A DNA stretch of 64,000 nt, from the NCBI RefSeq assembly GCF_001522545.3, contig NC_031799.1, forward strand, positions 32,351,950-32,415,949. Direction: 5' to 3'. The position numbers and the translations under genes were made by a program. This DNA comes from Parus major (lineage: Eukaryota; Chordata; Aves; Passeriformes; Paridae). The notes below the pieces were generated by a model. It saw only the letters and a program-made list of their open reading frames with translations. It did not search any database and had not been told where the DNA came from. The stretch's first letter is position 1, and each line of letters starts with the position of its first letter. Positions 1-13,500 of the stretch are shown here, in pieces.

Positions 1-657
1 GTGTCTCTGAAATTGCAGTGAGATCATGGCTCTGTGACAGAGATTTCCAGTTCTTGTTTATTCCCCCTGATTTGTGCATATGTGTACACACACTTCAGGG
101 AGGCATTTGAGCATCCAGGTTCCCTAGGAGGGGTGTAAGAGGATTCCCCATAGCCATACACACCCTTGATGTGGTTAGCCCTAGGACTCTCATCTTGAGG
201 CAGCCAAGCTTGCCTGGCTGGCATGGCCATTCCCCAGGAGAAAGCAGTGGCATGAGCATTGCCACTTTGGACCCCAGCCAAGTCATTCTGTTTAAAGCCC
301 TCTCACCAAATTAGCTAGTCAATCACTGCTTTTGAAAGTCCCATTTGTTGTATAGAATACTATCTTGAAGCATAGTAGCTTGAAATAATCAGAAGGCTCT
401 AAGTAACGTGGAAACTTAACGCTCATTTCAAAATTAGTCCAGACATTTTAGGAAGATGAATTCACTACTGAAGCTATAGGTCTATGTACAATTGTGGGCT
501 ACAGCTCCTAAATTCCTTTTCAGAGCTGGGACTTGCATCCCTAAATCATCTACTTTTGAGTGGTTAACATACTATAAAAGTGAAGTTTTTGTAACTTCCA
601 GCTTTTAATTACTTGTCTATGTAAATGCCATAAGCATTGTTGTTGTTATACCTCCTC
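1..657. other. Unique sequence, nothing recognised
   Basis: The first 300 bases are somewhat richer in GC than what follows and are open on the minus strand for about 85 codons, but with no recognisable domain or splice context. The remainder is ordinary AT-rich sequence. No gene or repeat is supported here. Confidence 0.5.
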
Positions 658-1128
658 AATACCAGAGACGTGGGCCCCCTGGAGCAGGTTGAGCAGAGGG
701 CTACAAGGACAATTAGGGACTAGACCATTTCTCTTATGAGGAAAGGCTGACAGAGCTGGGTCTATCTAGCCTGGAGAAGGGAACGCTGAAAGAGGACCTC
801 CTCAATATCTATAAGTATCTGAAGGGTGTTTCCAGGCTCTTTGTGGTGGTGCCCAGGAATAGGACAAGAAGCAGTGGGCAGAAGATAATGCACAGGAAAT
901 TTCACCTTTACATGTGGAAAAAATTATTTATTGTGTGACTGAGCACAGGAACAGCTGTCCCTGTTCAAACAGAGAGTTTGAGAAGTCTCCATCACTGGAA
1001 ATATTTTAAAGCCATGTAGACACATTTCTGCATACTTTCCCCTAGGGAACCCTGCTTGAGCAGGACTAGATGACTGCTACTAGTTGCTTCCAACTTTACT
1101 CATCCTGTGATTCTGTGATCCTGTGATT
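658..1128 (+). mobile_element. CR1 non-LTR retrotransposon fragment, 3' part
   Basis: This is the 3' part of a CR1 LINE in sense orientation. Visible landmarks, in order, are the end of the reverse-transcriptase frame (leader of the type 'gagcagagggctacaag' at about 685), the degraded 3' untranslated segment, and the diagnostic CR1 terminus of repeated 'ctgtgattctgtgat' units at 1104-1128. The element is 5'-truncated, as nearly all CR1 copies are, and has no usable frame. CR1 families move by target-primed reverse transcription and end in a short octamer microsatellite rather than poly(A), which is what is seen. The orientation and family call are secure; the exact 5' boundary is approximate. 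Confidence 0.92.
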
Positions 1129-2234
1129 ATTATTGCTGCTGATATTATTTTCTTGTTTTGACATTTTTTCCCTTTTGAAAATTTTCATAGAGCTTAAAAT
1201 CTCATTAATTAAAATACACTGAAGAACTCAGACTGCAGAAGAGGTTACAGCAACACATGGGTAAGGTGCAGCATGATTTATGTTGGCATTTATTTTTAAA
1301 CAAGTTTACTATTGGTGTCAGATTAGCAAACATAAAATGTGAAGTAGTCTTATTTTCCATCAAACTGATGCAGTATGAACAGCAGCAGAGAAAGCATCTT
1401 CACAGCTGCTGCCAATATCCCTCAGTGTTGGACTGGACCCCTTCCAGGAGGGGAGCACAGGTGACCAATTCATTTATGATCACATATGACATGTGCCATC
1501 CGTGTGAGCTGTAAAATCCCCTGCAGCAGTGCTATCTGACCAGCTAAGTAATGTGTCACAGCTGTGGAATGCTATTCTTTATACCTTGTTCTCTTTGCAT
1601 TCTGTAAAAGAGCAAGCAGATGAGTAGAGAAAATCCAGAGAAACATAGATAGGACACCTACTCATCTTCATATAGGCATACATTTTGCAAAGGCTTTATT
1701 CAGTCTTCTCAAAAGACTGAACTCAAAATACCAGAGCAATACCGATAAATCATTTTGATATTGAACACGGGAAATTCTGCAATAATTTTGCTCATTTACA
1801 TGAAATAATTTTGATCAGTACCATGCTGGACTAAATTTTAATTATTAACCCCCTGAAGAAAGGGTAACTAATATTAAAGTGTATGCAAGTAAAGACAGTA
1901 TTCATGTACATAGCCAGATGTGTTTCCTTCCCCCACCCCCTTTTAAATGAGCTATTTGAGAGTTAACATAATGATTACATTTCCTGTTCTCAGTGTATCT
2001 GTGGAACCAGATATGCTTCCATGTGCCACTAGAGGCATGCCGTAGCTTTTTCTACATTAATCCCTTGGAGGGAAGAAACATAAATACAGAAAGAAAGTTT
2101 AAGGAATGACATCTTGATCCTGAGCTACCAAATTAGAAAAATTATTCCCACCTTGTTTAAGTAGAGACCTTAACTACTGTATTTGAGTCTTCTACTTGCC
2201 CAACTTTATCTAAAATTATTTTAGGGTCAAGTTT
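1129..2234. other. Unique AT-rich sequence, nothing recognised
   Basis: No repeat family, RNA gene or convincing exon is seen. A short plus-strand open stretch near 1257-1514 lacks any recognisable protein feature and is treated as chance. Confidence 0.5.
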
Positions 2235-2302
2235 TTCCCTTCCCTTCCCTTCCCTTCCCTTCCCTTCCCTTCCCTTCCCTTCCCTTCCCTTCCCTTCCCT
2301 TC
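2235..2302. repeat. (TTCCC)n pentanucleotide microsatellite abutting a gap
   Basis: About 13.5 perfect TTCCC units run directly into the run of Ns at 2303. The array has no visible interruption, so it is young or still length-polymorphic, and its true length is unknown because the assembly breaks inside or next to it. Read on the other strand it is a purine tract (GGGAA)n, which gives spurious minus-strand open frames. Confidence 0.97.
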
Positions 2303-2852
2303 NNNNNNNNNNNNNNNNNNNNNNNNNNNNNNNNNNNNNNNNNNNNNNNNNNNNNNNNNNNNNNNNNNNNNNNNNNNNNNNNNNNNNNNNNNNNNNNNNN
2401 NNNNNNNNNNNNNNNNNNNNNNNNNNNNNNNNNNNNNNNNNNNNNNNNNNNNNNNNNNNNNNNNNNNNNNNNNNNNNNNNNNNNNNNNNNNNNNNNNNNN
2501 NNNNNNNNNNNNNNNNNNNNNNNNNNNNNNNNNNNNNNNNNNNNNNNNNNNNNNNNNNNNNNNNNNNNNNNNNNNNNNNNNNNNNNNNNNNNNNNNNNNN
2601 NNNNNNNNNNNNNNNNNNNNNNNNNNNNNNNNNNNNNNNNNNNNNNNNNNNNNNNNNNNNNNNNNNNNNNNNNNNNNNNNNNNNNNNNNNNNNNNNNNNN
2701 NNNNNNNNNNNNNNNNNNNNNNNNNNNNNNNNNNNNNNNNNNNNNNNNNNNNNNNNNNNNNNNNNNNNNNNNNNNNNNNNNNNNNNNNNNNNNNNNNNNN
2801 NNNNNNNNNNNNNNNNNNNNNNNNNNNNNNNNNNNNNNNNNNNNNNNNNNNN
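2303..2852. other. Assembly gap, 550 Ns
   Basis: The sequence is 550 consecutive Ns. The left edge is a TTCCC array and the right edge (from 2853) is non-repetitive and locally GC-rich for a few bases. The break is most simply explained by the microsatellite, but hidden sequence cannot be excluded. Confidence 1.
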
Positions 2853-5800
2853 CCCGCACCTGCCCTGTTCTCATATCTTTTTAATCTTTTTTCCAAGTTT
2901 GAGTTGAGTGACTTAAGCAGTTTGTGACTGAAAATGGTCAGATGAATTCTGCTTTGATCTCTTATTTCTCCACTTACCACTTTCCATACTGCACAGCTCT
3001 TTGCTCAGTTAAATAAGATCTTTGTCTATGTGGATTGGTAATGTAGGAGATAAAGTATCAACCTGCATGCTTTCATATGGGAATGAAAAACCCTCAGAGT
3101 CACAGCATTGCTAAAGGAAAGACCAGCATATTCTTCCAGTGGAAAAAAATCCATGTCACATTCTGTTGTGATGGTTGTCTAAACATATTGGCAAAATGAC
3201 GAGTTTTTTGAAATATGAAGAGAACACAACACTCCTTAGCCTCTGAAGCTATGCTTATGCTCAATCTCTGAAGCCCATTTAGAACACTATTCCAAAATGC
3301 TGAGAGATCCAATAAACTGAGATACACATGACATGGTACTGATCCCCTGCGCATAAAGGAAGCTTGACTCCAGCTACAAATTTGACATCATCCAATCTCT
3401 CATCCAGTGTCAGTCTGGCAAGACCTAAGAAGTAGGTTTTGTGTCACCTATTTATTAAGAGCTTGCTTTCAACTTTAGGCGCTTATTCCCACTAAAAGTT
3501 GTGTGAACTTGCTGTTGAGTCAGACAGTAGTTTCCTGTAGATGCTTTATCTGCTCCTGCAAGTATTTTTCAGATTTAATTTATCAACATAAAAGATTTAT
3601 ATAATAGCAAATCCACCAAAGTTGAAAAGCTGATGAATTTATTTATTTTATTTTTTAAATTCAGCTGTTTGTGATCTTCTGTCATGAATTTGTGTGCTGA
3701 GAAATTCTTCCAAAAGACTTTTTACTCTGTGAAATTCTTATCTAGAATGTTGCATATCACAAGGTCCTCCATTAGAGGGTCCCATAACACTGGTATAAGC
3801 ATAATAAGCTACCATTGGTAAAATTGTTAAAATTGCTAATTAAGTGCAAGTTAAGTATCTGGAATAAACACTGGTATTTTGATTGTAATACCTAAGAGCA
3901 AAAGTGAAGAAACACAGACACATTAGAAAACAATGCAAAGAATAATACAGATCTAAGTTCAAAATAGTCATGGATAGTCATTAATTATGAAATCTTTGTT
4001 TTAGAGTAGTTGTTTACTTCCTTTTAGCAGAAGTTGTTTATTATGTGTTGGACACTGTTGACTTCCTATCACGTCTTGATAGCAATGCCACATCTTTATA
4101 TTTTCTTTAGTTTTATCCTGTGTTTCACATGTATTTCAGGCCCTGGAATGCCCTTTTTCTCAATGTGTAATAAAATCTTGAGATTTTGGAAACCAGCACT
4201 TTTTACATATCAAATAATCTCTCATTCTTTATAATTAGTTGATTTCCTTAGAGAATGCTAATGTGGTACTTAAATTCTTTTCTGCAAGTGACTTAAAACT
4301 TAATTCCATTTTAACAAACTAAGCACAACAGAATTCATATAATGCCATGCAAATTTATTTGTTATGGATAAACTTTGAATTTGTGCCATGGTTTAACTAA
4401 AAAGTAGAGCATTGTCAAGCAATTTGTAATATTCAAATTAGTTGTTATATTCTCTGTGTTTGGAAGAATTATTGTACTCATGAGAAGTTCAGTACAAAAT
4501 AATTGTTCTTGTAACTTATATTGTAACTGGATAATGATTTTACATATTATGAGTAGAGCAAGACACATTTCTAAGAGTTGCATTCTAATGGCTGAATCGT
4601 CTATGCTTAAGCAGGGAGGATTTGTATCAGGATAAATATTTTATCCATAAATCTTCTTCAATGAAAACTTTTACCTTGAAGGTGCCTTGAAAATAATCTG
4701 AGGATTAAAAAATTATATTTTCTTTTATCTTGATCCAAAGACTGCTATGGATAGGATTCTGCTAGCTAAATGCAATAAGGTTTTTTTCAACCCCAATTAA
4801 ATTCTTAAGGTAGCTTAATAAATTCTTAAGGTAGCTAGAGCATTACTTCATTTTTCCTATGGAAAGGGAAAATTGCACTTTAAGTATTTGTATGGTTTAT
4901 AATGAAACTCTAGGACTTATATGTGCTCAATTTTCTCTACCTTTTGTTATACCATTGTAGCTAAAAATGCTTATAGGAAAAAAACCAACTTTTTGGTTTG
5001 TTTTATGAATTTAATTCTTGTAAAGTAAGCATTTATAATTTACTTCCCAAAACTTTCAGGCACTCGAGTGGGAAAGAGGGTACTGTAAAGCCTGCAAGTT
5101 TTAGAAACTTAATTTCTTGGTAGGGGGTGGGGAAAGGAGGAAATTATTATCTTTAACTTGAAATTTCAATTGATCAGTATACAGATTTCCTACTGGAAGA
5201 CTTTTACTCAATTTTATATGGTTGAAATGTCTGAAGAGTGAGAAAAATGGTTCAGAATAAGTAAGAACCCATCATTTTACACTAAATATAATTTTTACAT
5301 GAGAAAACCTTAGCAGCAAAACTTCAAAGCCTCAAAGCATCAAATTTGAGGGCACAACTTCTCTCTGATAAAATGAATTCTGTAAACCTTTTCTGTCTAG
5401 GAGCATATAATAGGACTGTATTATAGCTCTCAAAATATGTTTTTAATGAGAGTTCTTTAACCTACCTAGAGGCCAGTTACAAGATTAGGGTGAAAAAAAA
5501 AACAGCTTAGTACAGTAGATGTTTTTAAAGCAAATATACTATGTACCCACTGCTTGAGTATGTCCTTTGTTTTGCAGTATCTCATTTTGATTTTGAGAGT
5601 AAATGATCTGGATTTTATCCAGGCCAGGAAAAAAAATCACAATTCCTAGAGTAAACTGCACTTATTTCCTTACTTCATTCTTGTGATTTAGTCAGTTGCA
5701 TCCCTCATTTCATGTTTTTATTTTTCAAGTATAAATTCATAAATAAATAAGAGTTAATCTCTGCAAGTGTAATACTGTTGATTTTTTCTTTTAACTTACA

Positions 5801-8334
5801 TTTCAAGACATAGAGTTTAGAGATGGGAATGGTTACACATTCCACAGGGTTTCCAGAAATACAAAAGCTTGAAACTGACCTCATTTCTTGTCAGAATTGA
5901 AATATTTTATGTTCATGTGTCTGTGTATTTTGTTTTGCATCCTGGACCCGATATATATTCTTATAAAATAAAGCCTAATTGTTAGGGTTTATTCTACTTT
6001 CTTTATTTTATAAAGACTTCAGCCTTTTTGATAAATAAATCCTTACAGAGTTTGATGAAAAGGATTAGTTCAGTAGTTTAGCAATCTCAGCAATTATATT
6101 TTGAGGGATATGGAAATTCTGAATTCTGCATGGCTTTAGGCCATCTGAATTAAGGAAAGGCTATTCTCAGCATTTTAGGATATGCACAGGCTTACCTGTG
6201 CTACAAGTTGGTATTGCATTAACTTCCAAAGGCGGTGCACATTGCAGAACTGCATTGTGCTAGCTGGTGTTAAGCAAAAATGATGTTTTTCAGAAGTCAC
6301 AGATACATGACAAATAGTAGGGAGGAAATGCTAAGTATAGTAAGGGAATGTAGTTTCCCTGGTCTTGAATTGGTACTTCTGAGAATATTAAATGTAGTAT
6401 TTTTTATGAAAAAAACCCAACAAAACAACAAAACAACACCAAAGAATAAAATTTAAACAAACACAGGAAATATCAGCCAAGTGTGACTGTTTCTGAGCTT
6501 GGCTATTATCCATTTTAAATGAAATCTACAGTAGAATGAATTTTAGTTCTTATAATCGGAAGCTTGTGAAATCATATTCTACATAGCAAGGCGCCAGCAA
6601 TACCTCCTGAACATAATTCTATGGGATGGTGTTTAATGGGATGTTATATTTTCTCCATGATAGGTTCTTCTAGTCCCCTGTTGCTGTGCCTAGCTGATGC
6701 ATTTTGTCCAGCTGGGACAAAGAGACAGACACTTTCATCTGCATCTATAGGCTGATGTCATTCTTGGGTTACAACAGCTTGCTGCTCTTCAGACTGGGAC
6801 CAATCTGAAGGTCTTGATGGAAAAATCATTCCCCTTAATTCCCTCCTAGTTCTGTTTCTGTTTTCTGCTGAATAAATTTTATCCTCAGTGGCCTAAAGTG
6901 CTGAAGATTTTTTTATCTGTTAAAGATTTAGATTAACAGTTAATGTTAGCATATGGTTTATTTATACATATATATTGGTGGTAGCCTAAACTGTAAGAAA
7001 AAAACCCTCAATATGACCTATCCTTTTTCAGGATATTTTTAAAATTCTGTTTGATACAATCCAGTCATATTTTTTTTTAACAATTTATGGACAATGACAG
7101 TATTCTTTGTATGTTACATCAGTCTTGTAGTATAGTTGCAACATTTGTGCTTTTCTACTGTTTTTTATCTCATTAGTTTTAAAGGAAATTTGTTTTCAAA
7201 GGCTTTCTGTAATTTTCACATGTTTCTGCGGTTTTAAAAGGGCTGTAACTTTTCGAACTGGACACTAAGGGGTGCTGTTTCATATTCTTCGTGTGCACTT
7301 GTCTGTTGGCTGTACACATATACGTGCACACACATGCTGCTTGCTGCTCTTACACTAGCTCAACACCTCTACAAGTTTATCACCAAGTCCAAAAAAGACA
7401 ACATGGAGTAAAATCATGTGATCTTTTTTGATCTTATACATAGCATCTGACTGGCAGAGAGTGAGAAAAAGCATCATTGATTTCAGCTCTGCTACAGAGT
7501 CATGGTAGTGATAAAGCATATAAACAAACCGCAATATAGAGCTCCCCTATAATATGATGATGGGGATGGGATCACAGTAGAAATCCAAAAAATGCCTGTA
7601 TATAATGACAGGGGAGATATTTGAAATGGGATTCGCCAATAGAAATTCACCTTAAACAATTAGATTAGACAGCCCAAGGAAGAAAGCTTTCCTCATCTAT
7701 AACTAAAACCTATGCTGAATCAGGCCTGTGAAAATACGTGCCAGCTTCTGAGGGACCAAGTGGTTGGAGTGGTTGTAGCTGTTGTAAAAAAAATCAGCTA
7801 ACTAAAAAAGATAATATCCCTCATGTGCATTAAGTGTTTCTGTTAAATTCTGTTAAACTGTGTGAGAAAAAATACACAGACAAATATTGTCAGAGGGATT
7901 TTAGCCATTTCTTGAAAAATAGCATAGTCAAGTTGTTGCTTTGTTTTTCAGTCTCCAGGAGCCACTGAAATAAATGCAGAAACCTATGGCTAATAGGATT
8001 AGTTGAGTGAGATAGACTACTTTACAGGAATAGAGTATGAAACTTAGGTGTTGTATGCATTTTTGTAGAAACAGCACAAATTTTGTGTTTCCTATTTGTC
8101 TGCTAAAGCTCAAAAAGGCACACGTTTTCCCTATTTGGATATTCCTTACCTTAATCATATTCTGTAACTATACCTCATGAAGTTTTGTCTTCAGCCAGAA
8201 TGAGTCAGAATTTTTTCTTCAGAAACATTCTTCATTTTGAAAATACCACACCTTTTAAAAGGGAATGGTGTTTACATATATGTACAAATTATCATTGAGC
8301 ATTCTTACTGTCTCCTGCATTTCTACCCTTGCAG
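2853..8334. other. Unique AT-rich sequence with minor tandem and A-rich tracts
   Basis: This block of about 5.5 kb has no recognised gene or interspersed repeat. It contains a two-copy direct repeat at 4798-4836 and an A/C-rich tract near 6405-6440. Minus-strand open frames such as 3100-3354 have no recognisable motif. Dense stop codons in all frames argue against coding sequence; intron or intergenic DNA is the best description. Confidence 0.5.
4798..4836. repeat. Two-copy 21-base direct repeat
   Basis: An 18-base unit (taaattcttaaggtagct) occurs at 4798-4815 and again at 4819-4836 with no mismatch. This is a small local tandem duplication, probably from replication slippage. Confidence 0.9.
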
Positions 8335-8375
8335 GGAGTCCTGACCCTGATTCTAAAACTGATGATGAATCACAT
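8335..8375 (+). other. Candidate 41-base internal exon (host gene unknown)
   Basis: The segment is preceded by a pyrimidine-rich tract ending in the acceptor 'cccttgcag' (AG at 8333-8334) with a branch-like 'cttac' whose A at 8307 is 27 bases upstream. It is followed immediately by a good donor 'gtaagc' at 8376. Read with two leading bases completing a codon, it encodes SPDPDSKTDDESH, an acidic, hydrophilic, serine-rich run; the first frame is also open, and the middle frame has a stop. At 41 bases it is not a multiple of three, so skipping would shift the frame. I do not recognise the protein. It could be a small exon of a large plus-strand gene, a poison exon, or chance: one such match in 64 kb is not statistically compelling by itself. 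Confidence 0.35.
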
Positions 8376-9587
8376 GTAAGCTTTTGCAGATTGCATGTGA
8401 CTTGGAATTCTCTAACTAAATAAGTATGTCTTGCCAGTCTAATTTAAGTAACCATTAATGTGATTAACTCAAAATTTCAAACTGGCATCTACTTTCTATG
8501 ACAGTTTTAAAAAGGAAAAATTGTGAATTTGAACCAAGGAGTGATTTAGTTAAGTACTGAGGTCCACTCTGATGACCTCACAACTCCAAACTTATTCTGT
8601 TCTTGTATTTTATCTCTCCCACGAAGTTTTGCATTGATGAGCATGGGACTTGCACCCAAAGGAAACTAAGCTTTTGAAGGCATTCCATACTGCAGGTATG
8701 CTTGTCCAATTGCCACACATGACAAGCTGGACAGTAAAGAAAAAGTGGGCTGTGGCCAGAGGCAAGAGTGATTCATTGGCAGCTTCAGAAGTGTCTGTCT
8801 TTCTGACTCGATATTCAGGTTTTGGTTGCTGAGCTTTTTGTTTTGGTCTCGTGTTTAGTTTGCTCCTCAAGGAGTCTGGATTTGCTATCTGAAAATTGAA
8901 TTTCTTCAAGTCATCTTAAGTACCAATATCAAAAAATGCGTGAAATTAGAAAAAAATTATCAGAAAATGTGTATTCAAGTTATTTTCATCTTTTAAAGCT
9001 AACAAAAGATCCATCTTTGAATAAATTAATGCGATATTTGAAAGACAAAATGCTACTGTGAAAGATGAAATGGAAAAATAAATTAGTAAGCATATAATTT
9101 AGGATAAGAGTTGTTCATAATGATATCACCTGCTTAAAGACTTGTCCAGTAAAGTAGAGACAGAAAATATGCATATGACTACTACTGCTATAGGACAGAA
9201 ATAAATAAATAAACTCTACAGATTGCAGACTTCCTAGAGTTTATTTGCCTACCTGTGGAGTACACTGTAACTTTCTTTTGCAGCCCTGTTTATACTGATG
9301 TTTCAGTTTACTTTTAGAAAATATTCCAAATGCTTTCTTCTGCAGACATCACCATGGGAAAACATATATTCACCAGAAATTCATGCTTCTTTAATGAGAG
9401 ATGAAAGCTGCATCTCTGTTAGCAGATCTGTACCTGGATACATTTAGATGGCCATGGTAATAAATAGTGGTAACCAGAAAAGTGGGATCCAGTAGCAAAT
9501 ATGCATTACACAGGTCTGTCATTCAGCATCACTCAGAAAACTTGTCAGTAGTATGTTTACTAATGGGTCTCCACTATGTTCATGCAG
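8376..9587. other. Unique AT-rich sequence, nothing recognised
   Basis: No repeat or gene is recognised. Open frames on both strands near 8610-8909 overlap each other, have no homology that I recognise, and begin at non-ATG codons on at least the plus strand. Confidence 0.5.
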
Positions 9588-10565
9588 TGACAGAGCCACA
9601 CAGTGGCTGAATCTGGCAGGTACTTCTGGTGGCCACCCTGATTACACCTGCTCAAGCAGCTGATTTAACATCTCCAAGGAGAATTTGCTCACTGCTTCCC
9701 TGGGAAACCTGTTGGATCACATTCACTGTAGAAACATTTCAGGATGTTTTTTTCCCCTGTATTTAAAAGGAAATTCCAGTGTTTCCTTTGTGTCCACAGC
9801 CCACTGTTCTGCAGCTGGTCACCATCAAGAGGAATCTGCCTTTGTCTTCTTTTCACACCTGCATAATATTAACCCTTCTAAAGTTCCCCTGAGCTGCTGC
9901 TCTTGAGGCCAAAGGCTTCTAGAAGTTTCACCCTCTCCTTTTATGATAGATGATCCAAGACCTTTGTTATCTTCATGGCTCTTTGCCTTTTGCCCATTTG
10001 TGCTGTCCATTATGTTCACGTCTCTCCTGAACTGGGGAACCCAGTAGTGAAACAACAGTCCGATGGGTCTCATCAGTGCTGAGTAGAGGCAAAGAATCAC
10101 TTGACTTGGTTTTCTGGCAACGCACTGACTAATGCAGGCTGTTGGCGTTCTTTTCCACTGGAGGGCTTTGCTTGTTCATGAGCAGTTTGAATGTCCAGAA
10201 CATTTTATGACAAAGTGCTTTCCAGACAGTCAGTCTCAAGCCTTTGCTGGTGCTCATGCTTACTCCTCAAACAGGAGAATGGCTTGCCATTCAACCTTCT
10301 GTTAACTTCTGGAAGTTCCTGTTGGCCAATCACTCCAGCCTCTCAGGTCTCTCTGGTCTGTAGAAAATCTGTCTGGTCTATCACCCACTTTTCCCAAGTC
10401 TCTATCACCTGCAAAGCTGCTGAGAGTGTACTCTGGCCCACCATCCAGGTGATTCAGGAAGATACTGAATACTGTTGGCGCCAGTATCCACACCTGGAGT
10501 ACTACACTGCATACTGGTCTCCAGCTGGACCTGGTGGTGCTGATCGCAGCTCTGGGTGGTCACCA
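9588..10565 (-). mobile_element. CR1 fragment: RT C-terminus to 3' end, minus strand
   Basis: Read on the minus strand, the element starts near 10565 within the reverse-transcriptase region ('ggtccagctggagaccagt'). It continues through the segment encoding the conserved NDLD..ECTLS.F..D stretch (10493-10302, degraded as NHLDGGPEYTLSSFAGD), then the 3' part ('acagtgaatgtgatccaaca'), and ends near 9588 in a decayed 'ctgtcact'. Stops and frameshifts occur throughout. It covers the same part of CR1 as the copy at 19470-20794 and shares its wording closely around the RT block, so both are probably from one subfamily. Confidence 0.88.
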
Positions 10566-13500
10566 ATTTAGTAGTTTTCAGTTCACCTCAGTGTCCAATT
10601 ACCCAGACCCTAGTTCATCAGATTTTTTTTATAAGAACTTTCCAGGAAAACATGTAATTGAATTAAGTGGAAGTCTCTTGTTGCTGGCAGTTTTGTGTTT
10701 TACTATAGACTTGATAAAACTGTGCTATAAATCATCTCTTAGAACCGTCTTCTGAAACACAGAGACTAGAACCAATTACTTTGTTTTTTAAACTCACATC
10801 TGCTGATATACCAAGCTCATTCCCTAACTATCTGAGAAATTTGCATTCCTATGTACTTCGGTGTAGAAAATATGTAACAGAAGACCAGTTTAGTTTGGAT
10901 AAATTTTCAGTTTCCAACAAAGTTAAGATAGGGAAGATCTTGGTTCTTCTTAACTATTTTTTTTCATCAGCAGTTGTTCATTTTCTTTTCTTAAACTATT
11001 GTATTGAAACAGCAAGCAAACAGACAAGTAAGAAAACTCACAGTGAAATAGGGAAAGCAGTATTTTAAAATAGATGCTTATAGAAGCCACAGAGTCTGTA
11101 GGTTCCAGAGATATCTGCAACAAAGAAATGTGGCCTACAGCACAGTTTATCACATGGCACAAGGGAAAATGCTTAAAATATGAGTTGGCAAGCAGTGAGA
11201 TGAAAAGAGGATTCCATGTATGACAAAATAGCTTTCAGGATGCAGACTGAAAAGACATAAAAATCCACGATCTGTCTTACATTTTGCATGGAACAATGTT
11301 TTGCACAGCTGTCTTAGTTTTCAATGAGCACTGTAAAAATATTATTTTCAATATGTAGAAGTATGTGCAAACTCTCTATCATGTTTATTAGAGTGGTGCA
11401 AGAAAAGGAAGTCGTCCATACTCAAAATGTTTCCCTCGGTTATCTGATGCCTACTTTACTTTATACCATCTGCTGGTTGCTGGGCCCATCTCTCCTGTGG
11501 ACAGATGATCTGTTTCAGATGCCTGCCTTCTCTTTGCCAAGGCCAAGCACTGGCATGGTCTAATTGCCTGTCTGGTTGCTTTCTTGTTGCCTTTGGAAGG
11601 CTGTGCTCTCACTGCGGCTTTTGTGGTTGTTTCCATCAGGCAGTGTGGTCCCTCTCAGAGGCATGAGCATGCCAGACAAACCTTTTTGAATCTGTGCCAG
11701 TCCTCTTCCTTGGGAGGTGAAGCCAAATATCATATATTTAAAACTGTAATACTTGTCCACCTAGCTCCTGTCTCCTGAAGTCATTACTTGTGGTTTTACT
11801 TCACTGTTAAAATACTCTTCGGTTTTCTTGACTCTCAGCTCTACCTATTTTCAGCTCTCTGCTTAGCATACTCTGGGTAGGTAAAAAGGAGAGATTCTGC
11901 TGTTCTACTTAAAACTGCTTATGGTCTATTCTTTTTGTGTTGTAAGGAAGCAGAATGTGTTTCTTATTAAATGTGAAATGCTGTTTAAATAATATTTAGG
12001 AGCTGTCATAAATCAACTAAAGTCAGGATACTTAAAAATATTTTTAATATTCTGTGTCTAGCAAGTAACTATACACTATAGTGGACAATGAAACCTAAAT
12101 AGTGCTGCTGTTAAAAAAAAAAAGGGATTTTAAAAAAATATTAAATTAATGGTCCTTTCAAGATTTTGATGCTCATCTGCATACAGTGTTTTCCTAGTAA
12201 GGTACTCATCTCACCAGTGATTGATCACATCTACACAGCCTGCTCTATCAAGAGATACTCTGACTTGCTTTTAAACATTGGTCAGTTAAAGAGCTTATTC
12301 TTGCTACTCAAGATACCCAGTCATTAAGGCTAAATCATCTTCTTACAACAGATAAAAAATACTCAAGGTAATATTGTCGGTCAGCTTTCTCTTCAGGCTT
12401 TCTGCTTAGCTTGAAATAAATTGTCACTCAGGCGTCAGTGACATATTTCAGTTAAATTACATCAATGCACAACACAGATATAATCATCTCATATAGGATA
12501 AGTAGGTATTCAGCACAAATAGCCCACTTTAGTTAAATCCAAATATGTTTTCTAAAATAATCTTGATTTTCCAGACAGAGTTATTCAAACATCTACAGCA
12601 AAAAGAATGCCTGCACTTACAATCAATCAACACTCTTTCTTGTAATACTATGAAACTATATTACTTCAGCAAGTCTGGTTGTGGGACAAGAAATCAAATC
12701 TCTTACAATGTTCTTAAATCTTCTGGTTATCACAGAAATTGAGCTAACAATTCAGCATATTTACATATGAATGTATATGATCCAAATTAATTTACTTCTG
12801 TTTCTCTTTTGAATGCCTGTTGGTTATTTTGGTTTGGTTTTTTATTTGGGGTTTGTGGTTTTTTTCTCACATATTCATGTGTTGAATAAAAGGGAGTAAC
12901 TTTTCTCACACGATACTAAATGTGACCCAGTTGGGTAATACCAGAATATCATGATACACTGACTTTGTTGGTCTTAATGAACTGTGGCAGAAAAATCTGT
13001 GTACCAGCAGCACTCTTGGATATTTCCTAACATTTGGGCCTGGTTTAATTTATTTCTTTGTAATTATGAATGCCTTTCTTATTCTAACAAGTTGAAAACA
13101 TCCACCTACAGCATACTGTGTATTCTTGTAATACACTACCATGATAAATAAAAACTGACCAAGACACTTTGTAGATGCAGAAGCAGAAACTGTTGAAGGG
13201 GTCAAGAAAATGTTGGCACGGTGTGTTGATAAAAAATATTATCTGAGAATTATGTTTTAGGATTGAATGATACACAGAGGTCCAGTATCAAGATAGATTA
13301 TTCTTATTCTCTTCTGGGTCACCAATCCTGCCCTTTTATCAGGAGTCAATATTTTAAAAGAAGATAAATTGATGAAGATCAGTCTGTGGTTAGGACTGCT
13401 ATCAAACTAGCAGTGAATGGAGAAGGAAAAAAGGCAGCAAGAAGAGAGATACTGGACTGGGATGGAATTTGCCTGCAACTCCTTACAACATGGGAAGGAA

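Noticed and set aside
2216..2980. Long minus-strand open frames spanning the gap
   Set aside because: They consist almost wholly of Ns plus the complement of the TTCCC array; there is no coding evidence.
6196..6249. Minus-strand 54-base segment between an AG and a GTAAG, open in one frame
   Set aside because: The acceptor lacks a proper pyrimidine tract and the translation has no coding character. Matches this loose are expected many times in 64 kb.
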